NCBI RefSeq assembly: GCF_025336525.1
Contig: NZ_JAOCZP010000004.1
Coordinates: 434,001-498,000 of the forward strand
DNA from: Chelativorans salis
Lineage (GTDB): Bacteria > Pseudomonadota > Alphaproteobacteria > Rhizobiales > Rhizobiaceae
Reading direction: 5' to 3'
DNA length: 64,000 nt
Shown: one piece after another, positions 29,299 to 37,268 of the stretch
How the letters are laid out: every line of letters starts with the position of its first letter
Position numbering within the stretch: the first letter of the stretch is position 1
Notes under the pieces: generated by a model
What the model saw: the letters and a program-made list of their open reading frames with translations, nothing else
What the model was told of the DNA's origin: nothing
Databases searched by the model: none
Translations under genes and position numbers: made by a program

Positions 29299-29328
29299 GC
29301 GTATCCCCCGCGCCTGCGGGGGATACGC
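29299..29328. terminator. Perfect 13-bp hairpin between a DUF465 gene and a convergent MFS gene
   Basis: GCGTATCCCCCGC and GCGGGGGATACGC pair perfectly around GCCT. There is no T run, so it may be a Rho-assisted terminator, a transcript-stabilising hairpin, or a palindromic repeat. Confidence 0.5.
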
Positions 29329-29375
29329 GCCGGGCTTTGCCGATAGCTGGCGGCGGGTGCTCCCACCGTTCGGAG

Positions 29376-30638
29376 CTATTGGGCGCTTTCGGTATCCGTC
29401 TCCTCGGTATCCGTGCGCGGATCGAGCATGACCGTCTGCGGCGTAACCGCCCGTTCCGCCGGCAGCGACTTGAACGCTTCCCTCTCCTCGAAAGGCACCG
29501 GTGCGCGGCGGGAGATGCGCAACGCTGCATAAAGGGCGATGGCGAGATGAGCGGCCGCTGTCACCAGGAACAGGCTTTCCGGGCGCAGCCACTGCATGAT
29601 GACGCCGGCGATGACCGGGCCGCCCATGGTGCCGATACCGTAAAGCAGAAGCAGGCCACTCGATACTTTGGCAAAGCCTGCCGCCGGCGCGTGGTCGTTG
29701 GCGTGCGCCACGACGATTGAATAGAGCGTATAGGCCAGCAGGCCGTAGAACGCGGTCATGGCGATGACGACCCCGCCCGCCCGCGGCGCGGTGAGGAACA
29801 GGGTGAGACCGATGAGCGCGGAGCCGAAGGCGCCCCCTGCCAGCACGAAACGGCGATCCGTATGGTCGGAGAGCCGTCCCGCGGGCAATTGCGCTGCAGC
29901 ACCCGCCAGGACGGCGATGCTCATCATCAGGGCGATCTCCAGAGTGGAGATACCGATTTCAGCGCCGTAAACGGCGCCCATCGTGCCCCAGGCGCCGTTC
30001 GCCGCGCCGATCAGCAAACAGCCGACGCAGGCGACGGGCGAGTTGGTGTAGAGGCCCTTGAGATCGATTGAAACATCGGCAAGCGGCGCCGGGGTAATGG
30101 CGGTCGAGACTGCTGTCGGCAGGAGTGCCAGGCAGAACAAGATACCAGTGGCCATGAACAGGATGCTGGTCGACACGTCGGCCAGCGTCACCACCATCTG
30201 TCCCGCCATGATGGAAGCGTGGGTGACCATCATGTAGAGCCCGAAGACAGTGCCGCGCGTCGCGTTGGTGGAGCGTTCGTTGAGCCAGCTTTCGATGACC
30301 ATGAAGGCACCGGCCATGGTGAACCCGGTAAAGGCGCGCAGCACTAGCCAGGCGGGCACGTCAACCCACATGCCGGAAAGCAGCGCCACGATGGCTCCCG
30401 TGGCGGCGAAGGCGCTGAAAGCACGCACGTGTCCGACACGACGCACGAGGCGTGGAGCGATGAAGCAGCCGGCGATAAAGCCGCTGGCCCAGGCCGTGCC
30501 CAGAAGGCCGAGTGCGGTGGTGGAGAAGCCCTCCGCCTCGCCGCGGAGCGGGAGCAGGAGGCCATAGAGGCCGGAGGCAGCCAGAAGGAACGCCGTGCCG
30601 AAGAGCAGGGCGACGATGGATCCGAAGGATGAAAGCAT
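29376..30638 (-). CDS. MFS transporter
   Basis: A 420-residue, 12-TM major facilitator (YcaD-like group). Features are GLYGLLLPLRGEAEGFSTTALGLLGTAWASGFIAGC, the MVIESWLNERSTNATRGTVFGLYMM region and AGRLSDHTDRR between the halves. The substrate is unknown. The start is ATG 30638 (MLSSFGSIVALLFG). It converges with the DUF465 gene. Its hydrophilic C-terminal tail (about residues 385-420) ends DTEETDTESAQ. Confidence 0.82.
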   Translation of the reverse strand: MLSSFGSIVALLFGTAFLLAASGLYGLLLPLRGEAEGFSTTALGLLGTAWASGFIAGCFIAPRLVRRVGHVRAFSAFAATGAIVALLSGMWVDVPAWLVLRAFTGFTMAGAFMVIESWLNERSTNATRGTVFGLYMMVTHASIMAGQMVVTLADVSTSILFMATGILFCLALLPTAVSTAITPAPLADVSIDLKGLYTNSPVACVGCLLIGAANGAWGTMGAVYGAEIGISTLEIALMMSIAVLAGAAAQLPAGRLSDHTDRRFVLAGGAFGSALIGLTLFLTAPRAGGVVIAMTAFYGLLAYTLYSIVVAHANDHAPAAGFAKVSSGLLLLYGIGTMGGPVIAGVIMQWLRPESLFLVTAAAHLAIALYAALRISRRAPVPFEEREAFKSLPAERAVTPQTVMLDPRTDTEETDTESAQ

Positions 30639-30743
30639 GAATCGAGTCCGCCTTTGTGCCGGCCCTGGGTGGTGTGGATGGTTACGGTTGCGCCAATGAC
30701 AGTCGGCGCCCGAATCCAATGGACTCGTTTACGGCGACGGGCA

Positions 30744-30956
30744 TCACTTGCGCCGAAACAGGGCTTCCGCCGCCGCCTTGGTGGTATCCTTGGCCTGAAG
30801 CTCCTGCTCCAGCCGGGTGATTTCCTCGCCCAGCATGGCGATCGTCCGCCTCAGCTCTTCCACCGAAAACGTCGAGATATCCTGGCCGATGGTGTATGCC
30901 GGCCGCTTTGCCGGGATATTCTCCTCCACCATGCCTATTTCCCAATCCGTTGCCAC
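30744..30956 (-). CDS. DUF1192 family protein
   Basis: A 70-residue protein: IGQDISTFSVEELRRTIAMLGEEITRLEQELQAKDTTKAAAEALFRRK, the coiled-coil pattern of DUF1192. Function is unknown. It is divergent from the quinone oxidoreductase gene, with trcR (DUF1013) further along, an order conserved in Rhizobiales. Confidence 0.82.
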   Translation of the reverse strand: MATDWEIGMVEENIPAKRPAYTIGQDISTFSVEELRRTIAMLGEEITRLEQELQAKDTTKAAAEALFRRK

Positions 30957-31058
30957 AATGCATGGTCACAATACATAAACGACACCCCCGCCGGCAATTG
31001 TTGGCAGCGGCGGCAGTTTACGAATCAATAAAACCTGATTCCAGAAGAAGGCTCAAAC

Positions 31059-32069
31059 ATGGCGCGGCAAAACGATTTCCCCGACACGATGACAGCGGTT
31101 GCGATCACCGAGCACGGGGGACCGATGGTGCTGAAGCCGGAGGAATGGCCGGTGCCAGAACCGGCCGAGGGTGAGATCCTGATCAAGGTCAAGGCGGCGG
31201 GTGTGAACCGGCCGGACGTCGCCCAACGCAAGGGAGCCTATCCGCCGCCGCCGGGCGCCTCGGATCTGCCGGGGCTGGAGGTGGCGGGTGAGGTGGCGGC
31301 CATAGGCGAAGATGTGAAGCGCTGGCGCGTCGGCGACCAGGTCGCCGCGCTGACACCGGGCGGCGGCTATGCGCAGTACTGCACGGTGCACGAGACCAAT
31401 GCGTTGCCCATCCCGCACGGATTCACCTTTACAGAGGCGGCGGCGCTGCCGGAGACCTTCTTCACGGTCTGGCACAACGTGTTCGAGCGCGGCGGGCTGA
31501 AGGCCGGCGAGACAGTGCTGGTGCATGGCGGCTCTTCCGGTATCGGCACGACGGCCATTCAGTTGGCGACGGCTTTCGGCGCCACAGTAGTCGCCACGGC
31601 AGGCTCGTCCGAGAAGTGCGCGGCCTGCGCGGAACTGGGGGCAGCGCGCGCCATCAACTACCGCGAAGAGGATTTTGTGCTCGCGGTCAAGGAAGCGACG
31701 GAAGGGCGTGGTGCCGATGTCATCCTCGACATGGTGGGTGGCGACTACATCGACCGCAACTACGATGCCGCGGCGATGGACGGCCGCATCGTGCAGATTT
31801 CTTTCTTGACCGGAGCGAAGACGAAGGCCGACTTCTCGAAGCTGATGGTCAAGCGGCTGACACATACCGGCTCGACCATGCGTCCGCGCTCGGCGGCCTT
31901 CAAGGGCCGCATCGCAACCGAGCTGGAAGCCCATGTCTGGCCGCTGCTCGCCGCCCGCAAGGTTGCGCCCGTGATGGACATGATCTTTCCGCTCAAGGAG
32001 GCCTGGCGCGCGCATGAGCGCATGGAGGAAGGCGCGCATATCGGTAAGATCGTGCTCGACGTGGCGTGA
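31059..32069 (+). CDS. NAD(P)H quinone oxidoreductase, zinc-independent MDR family
   Basis: A 336-residue medium-chain dehydrogenase/reductase of the PIG3/QOR group. The N-terminal GroES-like domain has KVKAAGVNRPDVAQRKGAYPPPPGASDLPGLEVAGEV. The cofactor loop is VLVHGGSSGIGTTAIQLA, and the structural zinc Cys cluster of alcohol dehydrogenases is absent. It probably reduces quinones with NADPH. The 3' end faces the terminator of the phytase-like gene. Confidence 0.9.
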   Translation: MARQNDFPDTMTAVAITEHGGPMVLKPEEWPVPEPAEGEILIKVKAAGVNRPDVAQRKGAYPPPPGASDLPGLEVAGEVAAIGEDVKRWRVGDQVAALTPGGGYAQYCTVHETNALPIPHGFTFTEAAALPETFFTVWHNVFERGGLKAGETVLVHGGSSGIGTTAIQLATAFGATVVATAGSSEKCAACAELGAARAINYREEDFVLAVKEATEGRGADVILDMVGGDYIDRNYDAAAMDGRIVQISFLTGAKTKADFSKLMVKRLTHTGSTMRPRSAAFKGRIATELEAHVWPLLAARKVAPVMDMIFPLKEAWRAHERMEEGAHIGKIVLDVA

Positions 32070-32071
32070 TG

Positions 32072-32099
32072 AATAAAAGCCCCGGCGCTGGGCCGGGGC
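32072..32099 (-). terminator. Terminator of the phytase-like gene
   Basis: GCCCCGGC (32079-32086) and GCCGGGGC (32092-32099) form an 8-bp stem. Read on the minus strand it is followed by TTTTATTC, so it stops transcription of the minus-strand gene ending at 32127. Confidence 0.85.
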
Positions 32100-32126
32100 A
32101 GTTGCGCGTAAGGCGGTTCCTGAAGG

Positions 32127-34328
32127 TCAGTTCACCGCTTCGAGCCGGCCGAGCCGCACGAAGACAGTCTCGCCGGACGAATCGTCAACTCCGTCATTGT
32201 CGGTGACGAAATAGGCCTCGCCGGCGGCATCGATGGCGAAGCCCTCGATCTTGTCGACGACGTAGCCGTTCGTTGCCGTGCGCATGTCGTTGATGAGGTC
32301 GCGCACCAGGGTCTTTTCCACCACCGGCAACTCGCCGCCGAGAGGTGCCGGCTGGAAGGATCCGATGGCGACGCCATAGAGCCGCTTGATCCTGGCCGAA
32401 GTGCCGAGCTGGTTGTCGCGCTCGACGATGTAGAGGGTGCCGTCGTGGGCGGTGATTTCCGAAAGGCCGACCCAGCCCTTTTCACCGTCATCCAGCGGAT
32501 AGCGCACCGCCGACCACTCTTCGGTGGAGGGCTTATAGGCGACAAGTTTCACCTGGCCCTTGGGATCGTTCTTCCACTCGCGCTGGATGGCCATGACGAG
32601 CATCTGCTCGTCACCTTCGCCGACCAGCGTGACGCCCTCCATGCCGAAGCGCGTTTCATGGGCCAGAAGCTTGGCGGGGAAGGCGATCTCTTCGGTGATT
32701 CCGCCGTCGGCGTCGACGTGGAACAGCGCATGCGGCGTCAGCCTGTCGGTGCGGCCTTCCGAGGCAAGCCAGAAGCCGCCTTCTCCATCGGCCACGATGC
32801 CCTCCAGGTCGAGCTTCTGAGCCGGCATGCCGCCACGGTTCACGACGATCTTGCGCGTGATCTCGGCCGGTGTGCTGGTCGCGTCGACGATGAAAATGGC
32901 GGGTTCGGCGCTGAAGAAGGAGTCGGACACTGCGTAGAGCATGCCGGCCTGCCCCGGATCGGCGGCGAGCCCGGAGAGGGCGCCCCAGCCTAGTGGTTGG
33001 CCATCCTGCATCACCGACCGGATCATCGGATAGGCGGGCGTCCCCTCGGCAAGCTCGTAGACCATCACATGCGAGCGGGCTCCGCCGTCTTCCACCAGGT
33101 CCGCTTCATTGGCCGTCACCAGAAGGTTGCGCTCGGGGATCGCCAGCACGCCTTCCGGACCGATGCCGGAGGGCAGCACCTGGACGAACTCCGGTGCTTC
33201 GCCGGTGTCGCGGTAGACGGCCACCAGCGAAGCGCGCTCCAGCGCCACGAAGAGATAGCGCTCGTCGCCATAGGTAGCCGCTTCCATGCCTTCCGGCTCC
33301 GCACCCTTGGAGTCGGAGCGCTTGTCGGGGTAGTGGCCGGCAAGCGCTGCCTGGTGCTCGAGATCAGCGCCGGAATCGTAGAGCACCTCGCCTGTCTTGG
33401 AAAAGATGGTGAAACTGCGCGCACCGCCCGTGTAATCGCCCTCGTTGGCGACCACCAGGCGCTCGTCGTCCAGCCATTTCACAGCGTCGGGCTCGCGCGG
33501 GAGGTTGCCTGCGGACTGGTCGAAGCGCAGCGCCTTGTCATCCAGCAGGTCAACGTTCTCGACGCTGCCGCTGCCGGCGGAGAAATGGCTTACCACCTTG
33601 CCGGTCTCGGCCGAGACAATGGCGATGTGGTTGTTCTCTTGCAGCGTGACGACGATCTCGCCGAGGCTGTTGAAGTCCACGAACTCCGGCTCCGGGTCCT
33701 CCGGTGCCACTTCCGCCAGGCCGGTCAGGGCGACGGTCTTGACGCTATCGCAGTCGGGCGTGCCTTCCTTCAGCGCGAAGATCTGCAGGGAGCCGGCAGG
33801 CATCTGCGGCAGTGCACCGTCGTTCAGGTCCTCGTCGCGCTCGTTCTCGATTGCCACGGCGAGGAAACGGCCGTCCTTGCTGACGGCCACGGAGTCCGGC
33901 TGTCCGGGGAGCGTGCAGGACGCCTCCGCCGTCTTCCCGGCGATGTCGATGACAAGCAGATTGCCCGAGGGATCGGTGTAGCTTTCGGACGTGTTGACGG
34001 CGGCGATGGCATTCGGCCCGGAGACCGCGACCGAGGTCGGCTCACCATCGACCTTGATGAGGCCACCGGGTTTGGGCGCCTTCGGATCTGTGATGTCGAT
34101 GATGCCTACGGCGCCGAGCGGGCTGTCAGAAAAAATGAGCGTGCTGCCATCCTGGCTGGCAGTGATGATTTCCGAGGAGGTCTCACTTGCCGCGTCCATG
34201 TCAGCCGGCAGGTTGTCGGCCACGGGGAAGGTGGCGATGCGGTTGAAAGCCATGTCGGCGAAGGCGGGGATCGCCGTCGTCACGGAAAGCGCGGATGCGA
34301 GCGCGCAGAAAAGCGAGTGTCGTCCCAT
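32127..34328 (-). CDS. Secreted phytase-like esterase with beta-propeller N-terminus
   Basis: A 733-residue exported protein. Residues 1-24 are a signal peptide (ending IPAFA). The N-terminal half is a YVTN/LVIVD-like beta propeller: VGIIDITDPKAPKPGGLIKV, DSVAVSKDGRFLAVAIENERD, REPDAVKWLDDERLVVANEGDY. The C-terminal part is the 'esterase-like activity of phytase' domain: LDLEGIVADGEGGFWLASEGR, RFGMEGVTLVGEGDEQMLVM, KIEGFAIDAAGEAYFVTDNDG. It may release phosphate from organic esters in the periplasm. ATG 34328 is preferred because GAGGAG lies six bases upstream. A three-unit Pho box at 34386-34414 supports phosphate-starvation control. Confidence 0.82.
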   Translation of the reverse strand: MGRHSLFCALASALSVTTAIPAFADMAFNRIATFPVADNLPADMDAASETSSEIITASQDGSTLIFSDSPLGAVGIIDITDPKAPKPGGLIKVDGEPTSVAVSGPNAIAAVNTSESYTDPSGNLLVIDIAGKTAEASCTLPGQPDSVAVSKDGRFLAVAIENERDEDLNDGALPQMPAGSLQIFALKEGTPDCDSVKTVALTGLAEVAPEDPEPEFVDFNSLGEIVVTLQENNHIAIVSAETGKVVSHFSAGSGSVENVDLLDDKALRFDQSAGNLPREPDAVKWLDDERLVVANEGDYTGGARSFTIFSKTGEVLYDSGADLEHQAALAGHYPDKRSDSKGAEPEGMEAATYGDERYLFVALERASLVAVYRDTGEAPEFVQVLPSGIGPEGVLAIPERNLLVTANEADLVEDGGARSHVMVYELAEGTPAYPMIRSVMQDGQPLGWGALSGLAADPGQAGMLYAVSDSFFSAEPAIFIVDATSTPAEITRKIVVNRGGMPAQKLDLEGIVADGEGGFWLASEGRTDRLTPHALFHVDADGGITEEIAFPAKLLAHETRFGMEGVTLVGEGDEQMLVMAIQREWKNDPKGQVKLVAYKPSTEEWSAVRYPLDDGEKGWVGLSEITAHDGTLYIVERDNQLGTSARIKRLYGVAIGSFQPAPLGGELPVVEKTLVRDLINDMRTATNGYVVDKIEGFAIDAAGEAYFVTDNDGVDDSSGETVFVRLGRLEAVN

Positions 34329-34385
34329 CTCCATCTCCTCATCGACTGGAAAGCCCGCTTATTGGAAGACGAGGATTGCAGGCGC

Positions 34386-34414
34386 GTGACGGAAGGATGA
34401 CGGTACGGTGACGG
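34386..34414 (-). promoter_or_regulatory. Three-unit Pho box upstream of the phytase-like gene
   Basis: On the minus strand: CCGTCAC-CGTA-CCGTCAT-CCTT-CCGTCAC, three 7-mers repeating every 11 bp, each matching 5 or 6 of 7 bases of CTGTCAT. It lies about 57 bp before the start codon. Confidence 0.72.
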
Positions 34415-34549
34415 GGGCTGTGTATTGCGCGCCGGGATGCGCCTTGCTTCACTTGGCGAATACAACTATATAGCCTCGTGAATTCCCAAATCGGTGGCAA
34501 CGCCCACCGCCCGCGCCAGGGACGCGGGCGAGGATAGGATAATTTTGCA

Positions 34550-35245
34550 ATGGCCAATACACTTCTCATGCCCAAGGCGACCGCAGTCTGGCTGGTGGAT
34601 AACACGGCGCTGACGTTCGATCAGATCGCCGAGTTCTGCAAACTCCACCCGCTCGAAGTGAGCGCGATCGCCGACGGCGAGGCCGCGCAGGGCATCAAGG
34701 GCATGGACCCGGTGATGACGGGGCAGCTGACGCGCGATGAGATCGCCCGCGGCGAAGCCGATCCGAACTACCAGCTCAAGCTCTCCGAGCCGAAGGTGCG
34801 GGTGCCGGAGACCAAGCGCAAGGGGCCGCGTTACACGCCGCTTTCCAAGCGCCAGGACCGCCCGAATGCCATTCTGTGGCTAGTGCGCAACCACCCCGAA
34901 CTCAAGGATGCGCAGATCTCGCGCCTCGTCGGCACCACCAAGTCGACCATCGAGCAGATCCGCAACCGCACTCATTGGAACTCGGCCAATCTGGTGCCGA
35001 TGGACCCGGTGACGCTGGGCCTATGCTCGCAGATCGACCTCGACTTGGAAGTCCAGCGTGCGGAGCGCTACGCGCCGCCCGCCGCTCCCGCCGGCGACAC
35101 GCTGCTGCCGGCATCGGAGACCGAGCGCCTGCCCGTCGAGGCAGAGAGGGGCGAGGCGCGGGAGGAGGAAAAGGAACTCGACGCCGACGCCGTGTTCGCC
35201 AAGCTTTCCTCGCTCAAGTCGAGCGACGAGGACAAGGAAGAGTAA
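34550..35245 (+). CDS. trcR: DUF1013 protein, cell-cycle transcriptional regulator TrcR
   Basis: A 231-residue DNA-binding protein conserved in alphaproteobacteria. The N-terminus reads MANTLLMPKATAVWLVDNTALTFDQIAEFCKLHPLEVSAIADGE. A helix-turn-helix-like stretch is PNAILWLVRNHPELKDAQISRLVGTTKSTIEQIRNRTHWN. The C-terminal 60 residues are acidic and low-complexity (REEEKELDADAVFAKLSSLKSSDEDKEE). DUF1013 proteins are described as cell-cycle regulators (TrcR). The start at 34550 follows GAGGATAGGAT. It is convergent with the nuclease gene, 7 bp apart. Confidence 0.88.
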   Translation: MANTLLMPKATAVWLVDNTALTFDQIAEFCKLHPLEVSAIADGEAAQGIKGMDPVMTGQLTRDEIARGEADPNYQLKLSEPKVRVPETKRKGPRYTPLSKRQDRPNAILWLVRNHPELKDAQISRLVGTTKSTIEQIRNRTHWNSANLVPMDPVTLGLCSQIDLDLEVQRAERYAPPAAPAGDTLLPASETERLPVEAERGEAREEEKELDADAVFAKLSSLKSSDEDKEE

Positions 35246-35252
35246 GCTACGG

Positions 35253-35699
35253 TCAGCCGCAGGTGCTCGTCCGCTTGCCGCCCGCATAGGTGCGCACCAG
35301 CGCGCGCTGTAGCAGGTGGGCGGCTAAGCCTTCGCCCTCCTGCGTCGTCACATCAGCAAGGACGCGGCCGTAATATTTGTCGCCACCGATGTTGCGGATC
35401 TGCACCGTCGTGTTGCCGATCAGGCGTTCGAGGGCGTTGCGCGACGTCTTCCCCGCCATCTTCTCTTTTTCGCAGCGGCTTCTGATTTCCGGCGCGTCGA
35501 CACCGCGCAGGCGCACGCTCACCGTGACCGTCTGCCCCGGCCAGACATGCGCCTCGGCAACGAAGGTATCGCCGTCGATGACACGCACCACGCGTGCCTC
35601 CACCGGGCCCGGAAAGAGGTCGCCGGCAATGGCGGGTGTGCCGCCGAGCACGGCGACGGCAATGGCCAGCAATCGGTAAAAAGGCGGCTGAGGTGACAT
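35253..35699 (-). CDS. Secreted thermonuclease-family (SNase-like) nuclease
   Basis: A 148-residue protein with a signal peptide (MSPQPPFYRLLAIAVAVLGGTPAIA) and an SNase/OB-fold domain: ARVVRVIDGDTFVAEAHVWPGQTVTVSVRLRGVDAPEIRSRCEKEK, then GGDKYYGRVLADVTTQEGEGLAAHLLQRALVR. The catalytic pattern (DGDT, RLRGVDAPE, YGR) is retained, so it is probably active on nucleic acids in the periplasm. Two Cys (RCEKE and the C-terminal TSTCG) could form a disulfide. A 22-bp perfect palindrome abuts the start codon. Confidence 0.85.
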   Translation of the reverse strand: MSPQPPFYRLLAIAVAVLGGTPAIAGDLFPGPVEARVVRVIDGDTFVAEAHVWPGQTVTVSVRLRGVDAPEIRSRCEKEKMAGKTSRNALERLIGNTTVQIRNIGGDKYYGRVLADVTTQEGEGLAAHLLQRALVRTYAGGKRTSTCG

Positions 35700-35721
35700 G
35701 AACAGGAATATATTCCTGTTC
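35700..35721. promoter_or_regulatory. 22-bp perfect palindrome abutting the nuclease start codon
   Basis: Each half is GAACAGGAATA with no central spacer, so the two arms form an uninterrupted 22-bp palindrome. It ends at the base before the ATG at 35699. The only ribosome-site-like sequence (AGGA) lies inside the arm. It may be an operator or an RNA hairpin. Confidence 0.65.
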
Positions 35722-35825
35722 TGATCCTAGAGCAAGCAGGAAGGTGCGCTTGTCCGGCCTTGTTTCGGCAGGCACGCTCGGCCTATCGTGCGGTGAGTTG
35801 AGACCCTTCACGAGGCGCAAGCGAC

Positions 35826-36992
35826 ATGGCCGAGACATTCGTCATCGCACAGGGCGGCGGACCGACCGCCGTCATCAACCAGACGGTCGTCGGGGCGACG
35901 CTCGAAGCGCGCAGGAAGTTTCCCGGCTGCACGGTACTAGGCGCCCTGCACGGGGTGCGGGGGGTGCGGGACGGGCGCTTCGTCACGCTGTCCGACCTCA
36001 AGGAGGATGAGCTGAGGGCGGTGGCGGCGACGCCGAGTGCGGCGCTCGGCAGCACGCGCGACAAGCCTGACGCCGCCTATTGCGAGGCCATCCTGAAGGG
36101 TCTGCAGCAGGCGGGCGCGGACGCCTTCATCTACATCGGTGGCAACGATACGGCCGGCACGCAGGGCATCCTCTCGGAAGCTGCAGGCGGACGTATCGCC
36201 TGTGTGCATGCGCCCAAGACCATCGACAACGATCTGGTGGAGAATGATCACACGCCGGGCTTCATCTCGGCGGCCGAGTTCGTGGCCGGCGCCTTCTTGA
36301 GTGTCGATCTCGATTTCCGAGCGCTGCCGGGCATCTATGTCGGCATCGTCATGGGCCGGCATGCTGGCTTCCTCACTGCATCCGCCGCCGCCTGGTCGCT
36401 GGACGAGGATAGCGGGCCGCATATCGTCTATGTGCCCGAGCGGGCTTTCGAGCGGGTGCGCTTCATTGAAGATGTGCGCGGCACCCTTGACCGCCATGGC
36501 CGTTGCATCGTGGCCATGTCGGAAGGCGTAGCTACCGCGGACGGGCGATCGCTGGTGGAGACGCTGGTGCCGCCGGAACTGCAGGAGCGTGATCCGCACG
36601 GCAATATCCGCCTTTCCGGCACCGCGCTTGGCCAGGCGATCGAGCGCATCCTGGCCGAGGATCTTGCCGGCACGCGCGCCCGCGTCGACACTTTCGGCTA
36701 TCTGCCGCGCGGTAACGTCGCCACGATCAACGAAACGGATGCGCGCGAGGCCTATGAGGCAGGCACCTTCGCCGTGGAGGCGGCGGAAAAGGGTGGCGGC
36801 TCCGTGGCGCTGCAGTTCGACGGGAAAAAGACTGTCTGCGGGCTCGTGCCGCTGGAGGCCGTGGCCGGCAAGACACGGCATATGCCCGCGGATTTCCTGC
36901 ACCCCGATGAGAACCGCGTTTCCGATACCTGCCTCGATTATCTTAGACGGCTCGTGCCGCGCAAATATGCGGTGGCAAAGCCGTTTGCCTGA
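35826..36992 (+). CDS. 6-Phosphofructokinase, pyrophosphate-dependent type
   Basis: A 388-residue phosphofructokinase. PKTIDND (K131) is the form found in PPi-dependent enzymes; ATP-dependent ones have PGTIDND. The phosphoryl-donor loop reads IYIGGNDTAGT: D108 matches the PPi-type Asp, but N107 replaces the usual Asp of GGDD. MGRHAGFLT and DTFGYLPRG are also typical. It should interconvert fructose 6-phosphate and fructose 1,6-bisphosphate reversibly with PPi. Pyruvate kinase and family I pyrophosphatase are also in the window. Confidence 0.87.
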   Translation: MAETFVIAQGGGPTAVINQTVVGATLEARRKFPGCTVLGALHGVRGVRDGRFVTLSDLKEDELRAVAATPSAALGSTRDKPDAAYCEAILKGLQQAGADAFIYIGGNDTAGTQGILSEAAGGRIACVHAPKTIDNDLVENDHTPGFISAAEFVAGAFLSVDLDFRALPGIYVGIVMGRHAGFLTASAAAWSLDEDSGPHIVYVPERAFERVRFIEDVRGTLDRHGRCIVAMSEGVATADGRSLVETLVPPELQERDPHGNIRLSGTALGQAIERILAEDLAGTRARVDTFGYLPRGNVATINETDAREAYEAGTFAVEAAEKGGGSVALQFDGKKTVCGLVPLEAVAGKTRHMPADFLHPDENRVSDTCLDYLRRLVPRKYAVAKPFA

Positions 36993-37009
36993 TATGGCGG
37001 CTGTTCTGG

Positions 37010-37165
37010 CTATCTGCGCCGGTTGTCCGTCCGGGACGGCGGCATACCGAGCAACGGTGCCAGGCCCAATGGCGCGAGTGTGGTGTAAACGCGTGGCTGG
37101 CGTCCGATCTGCTGGTAGCGGATATCCGTCAGCAGCGAGTCGAGGAAAGTGCGAACGATTTTCAT
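37010..37165 (-). CDS. Small 51-residue protein, unknown function
   Basis: A short frame from ATG 37165 with a near-ideal ribosome site (GGAGGA five bases upstream), which is the main reason to accept it. The sequence starts MKIVRTFLDSLLTDIRYQQIGR, followed by RVYTTLAPLGLAPLLGMPP and a basic tail SRTDNRRR. There is no clear TM helix or domain. It follows the GcvA-like lysR gene by 103 bp on the same strand and converges on the phosphofructokinase gene. Confidence 0.55.
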   Translation of the reverse strand: MKIVRTFLDSLLTDIRYQQIGRQPRVYTTLAPLGLAPLLGMPPSRTDNRRR

Positions 37166-37268
37166 GTCATCCTCCAATGGATCTGGGACCGGGTGGTCTT
37201 TTGTTGGGAGGATAGGGGAATCGCGCCTATGCGCCAGCGACATCGGCTCAATGCGACTTGAGCCAAAT

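Noticed and set aside
35700-35721. SOS box (LexA site) at the nuclease gene
   Set aside because: The palindrome has neither GAAC-N7-GAAC nor GTTC-N7-GTTC in the alphaproteobacterial form, nor CTGT-N8-ACAG.
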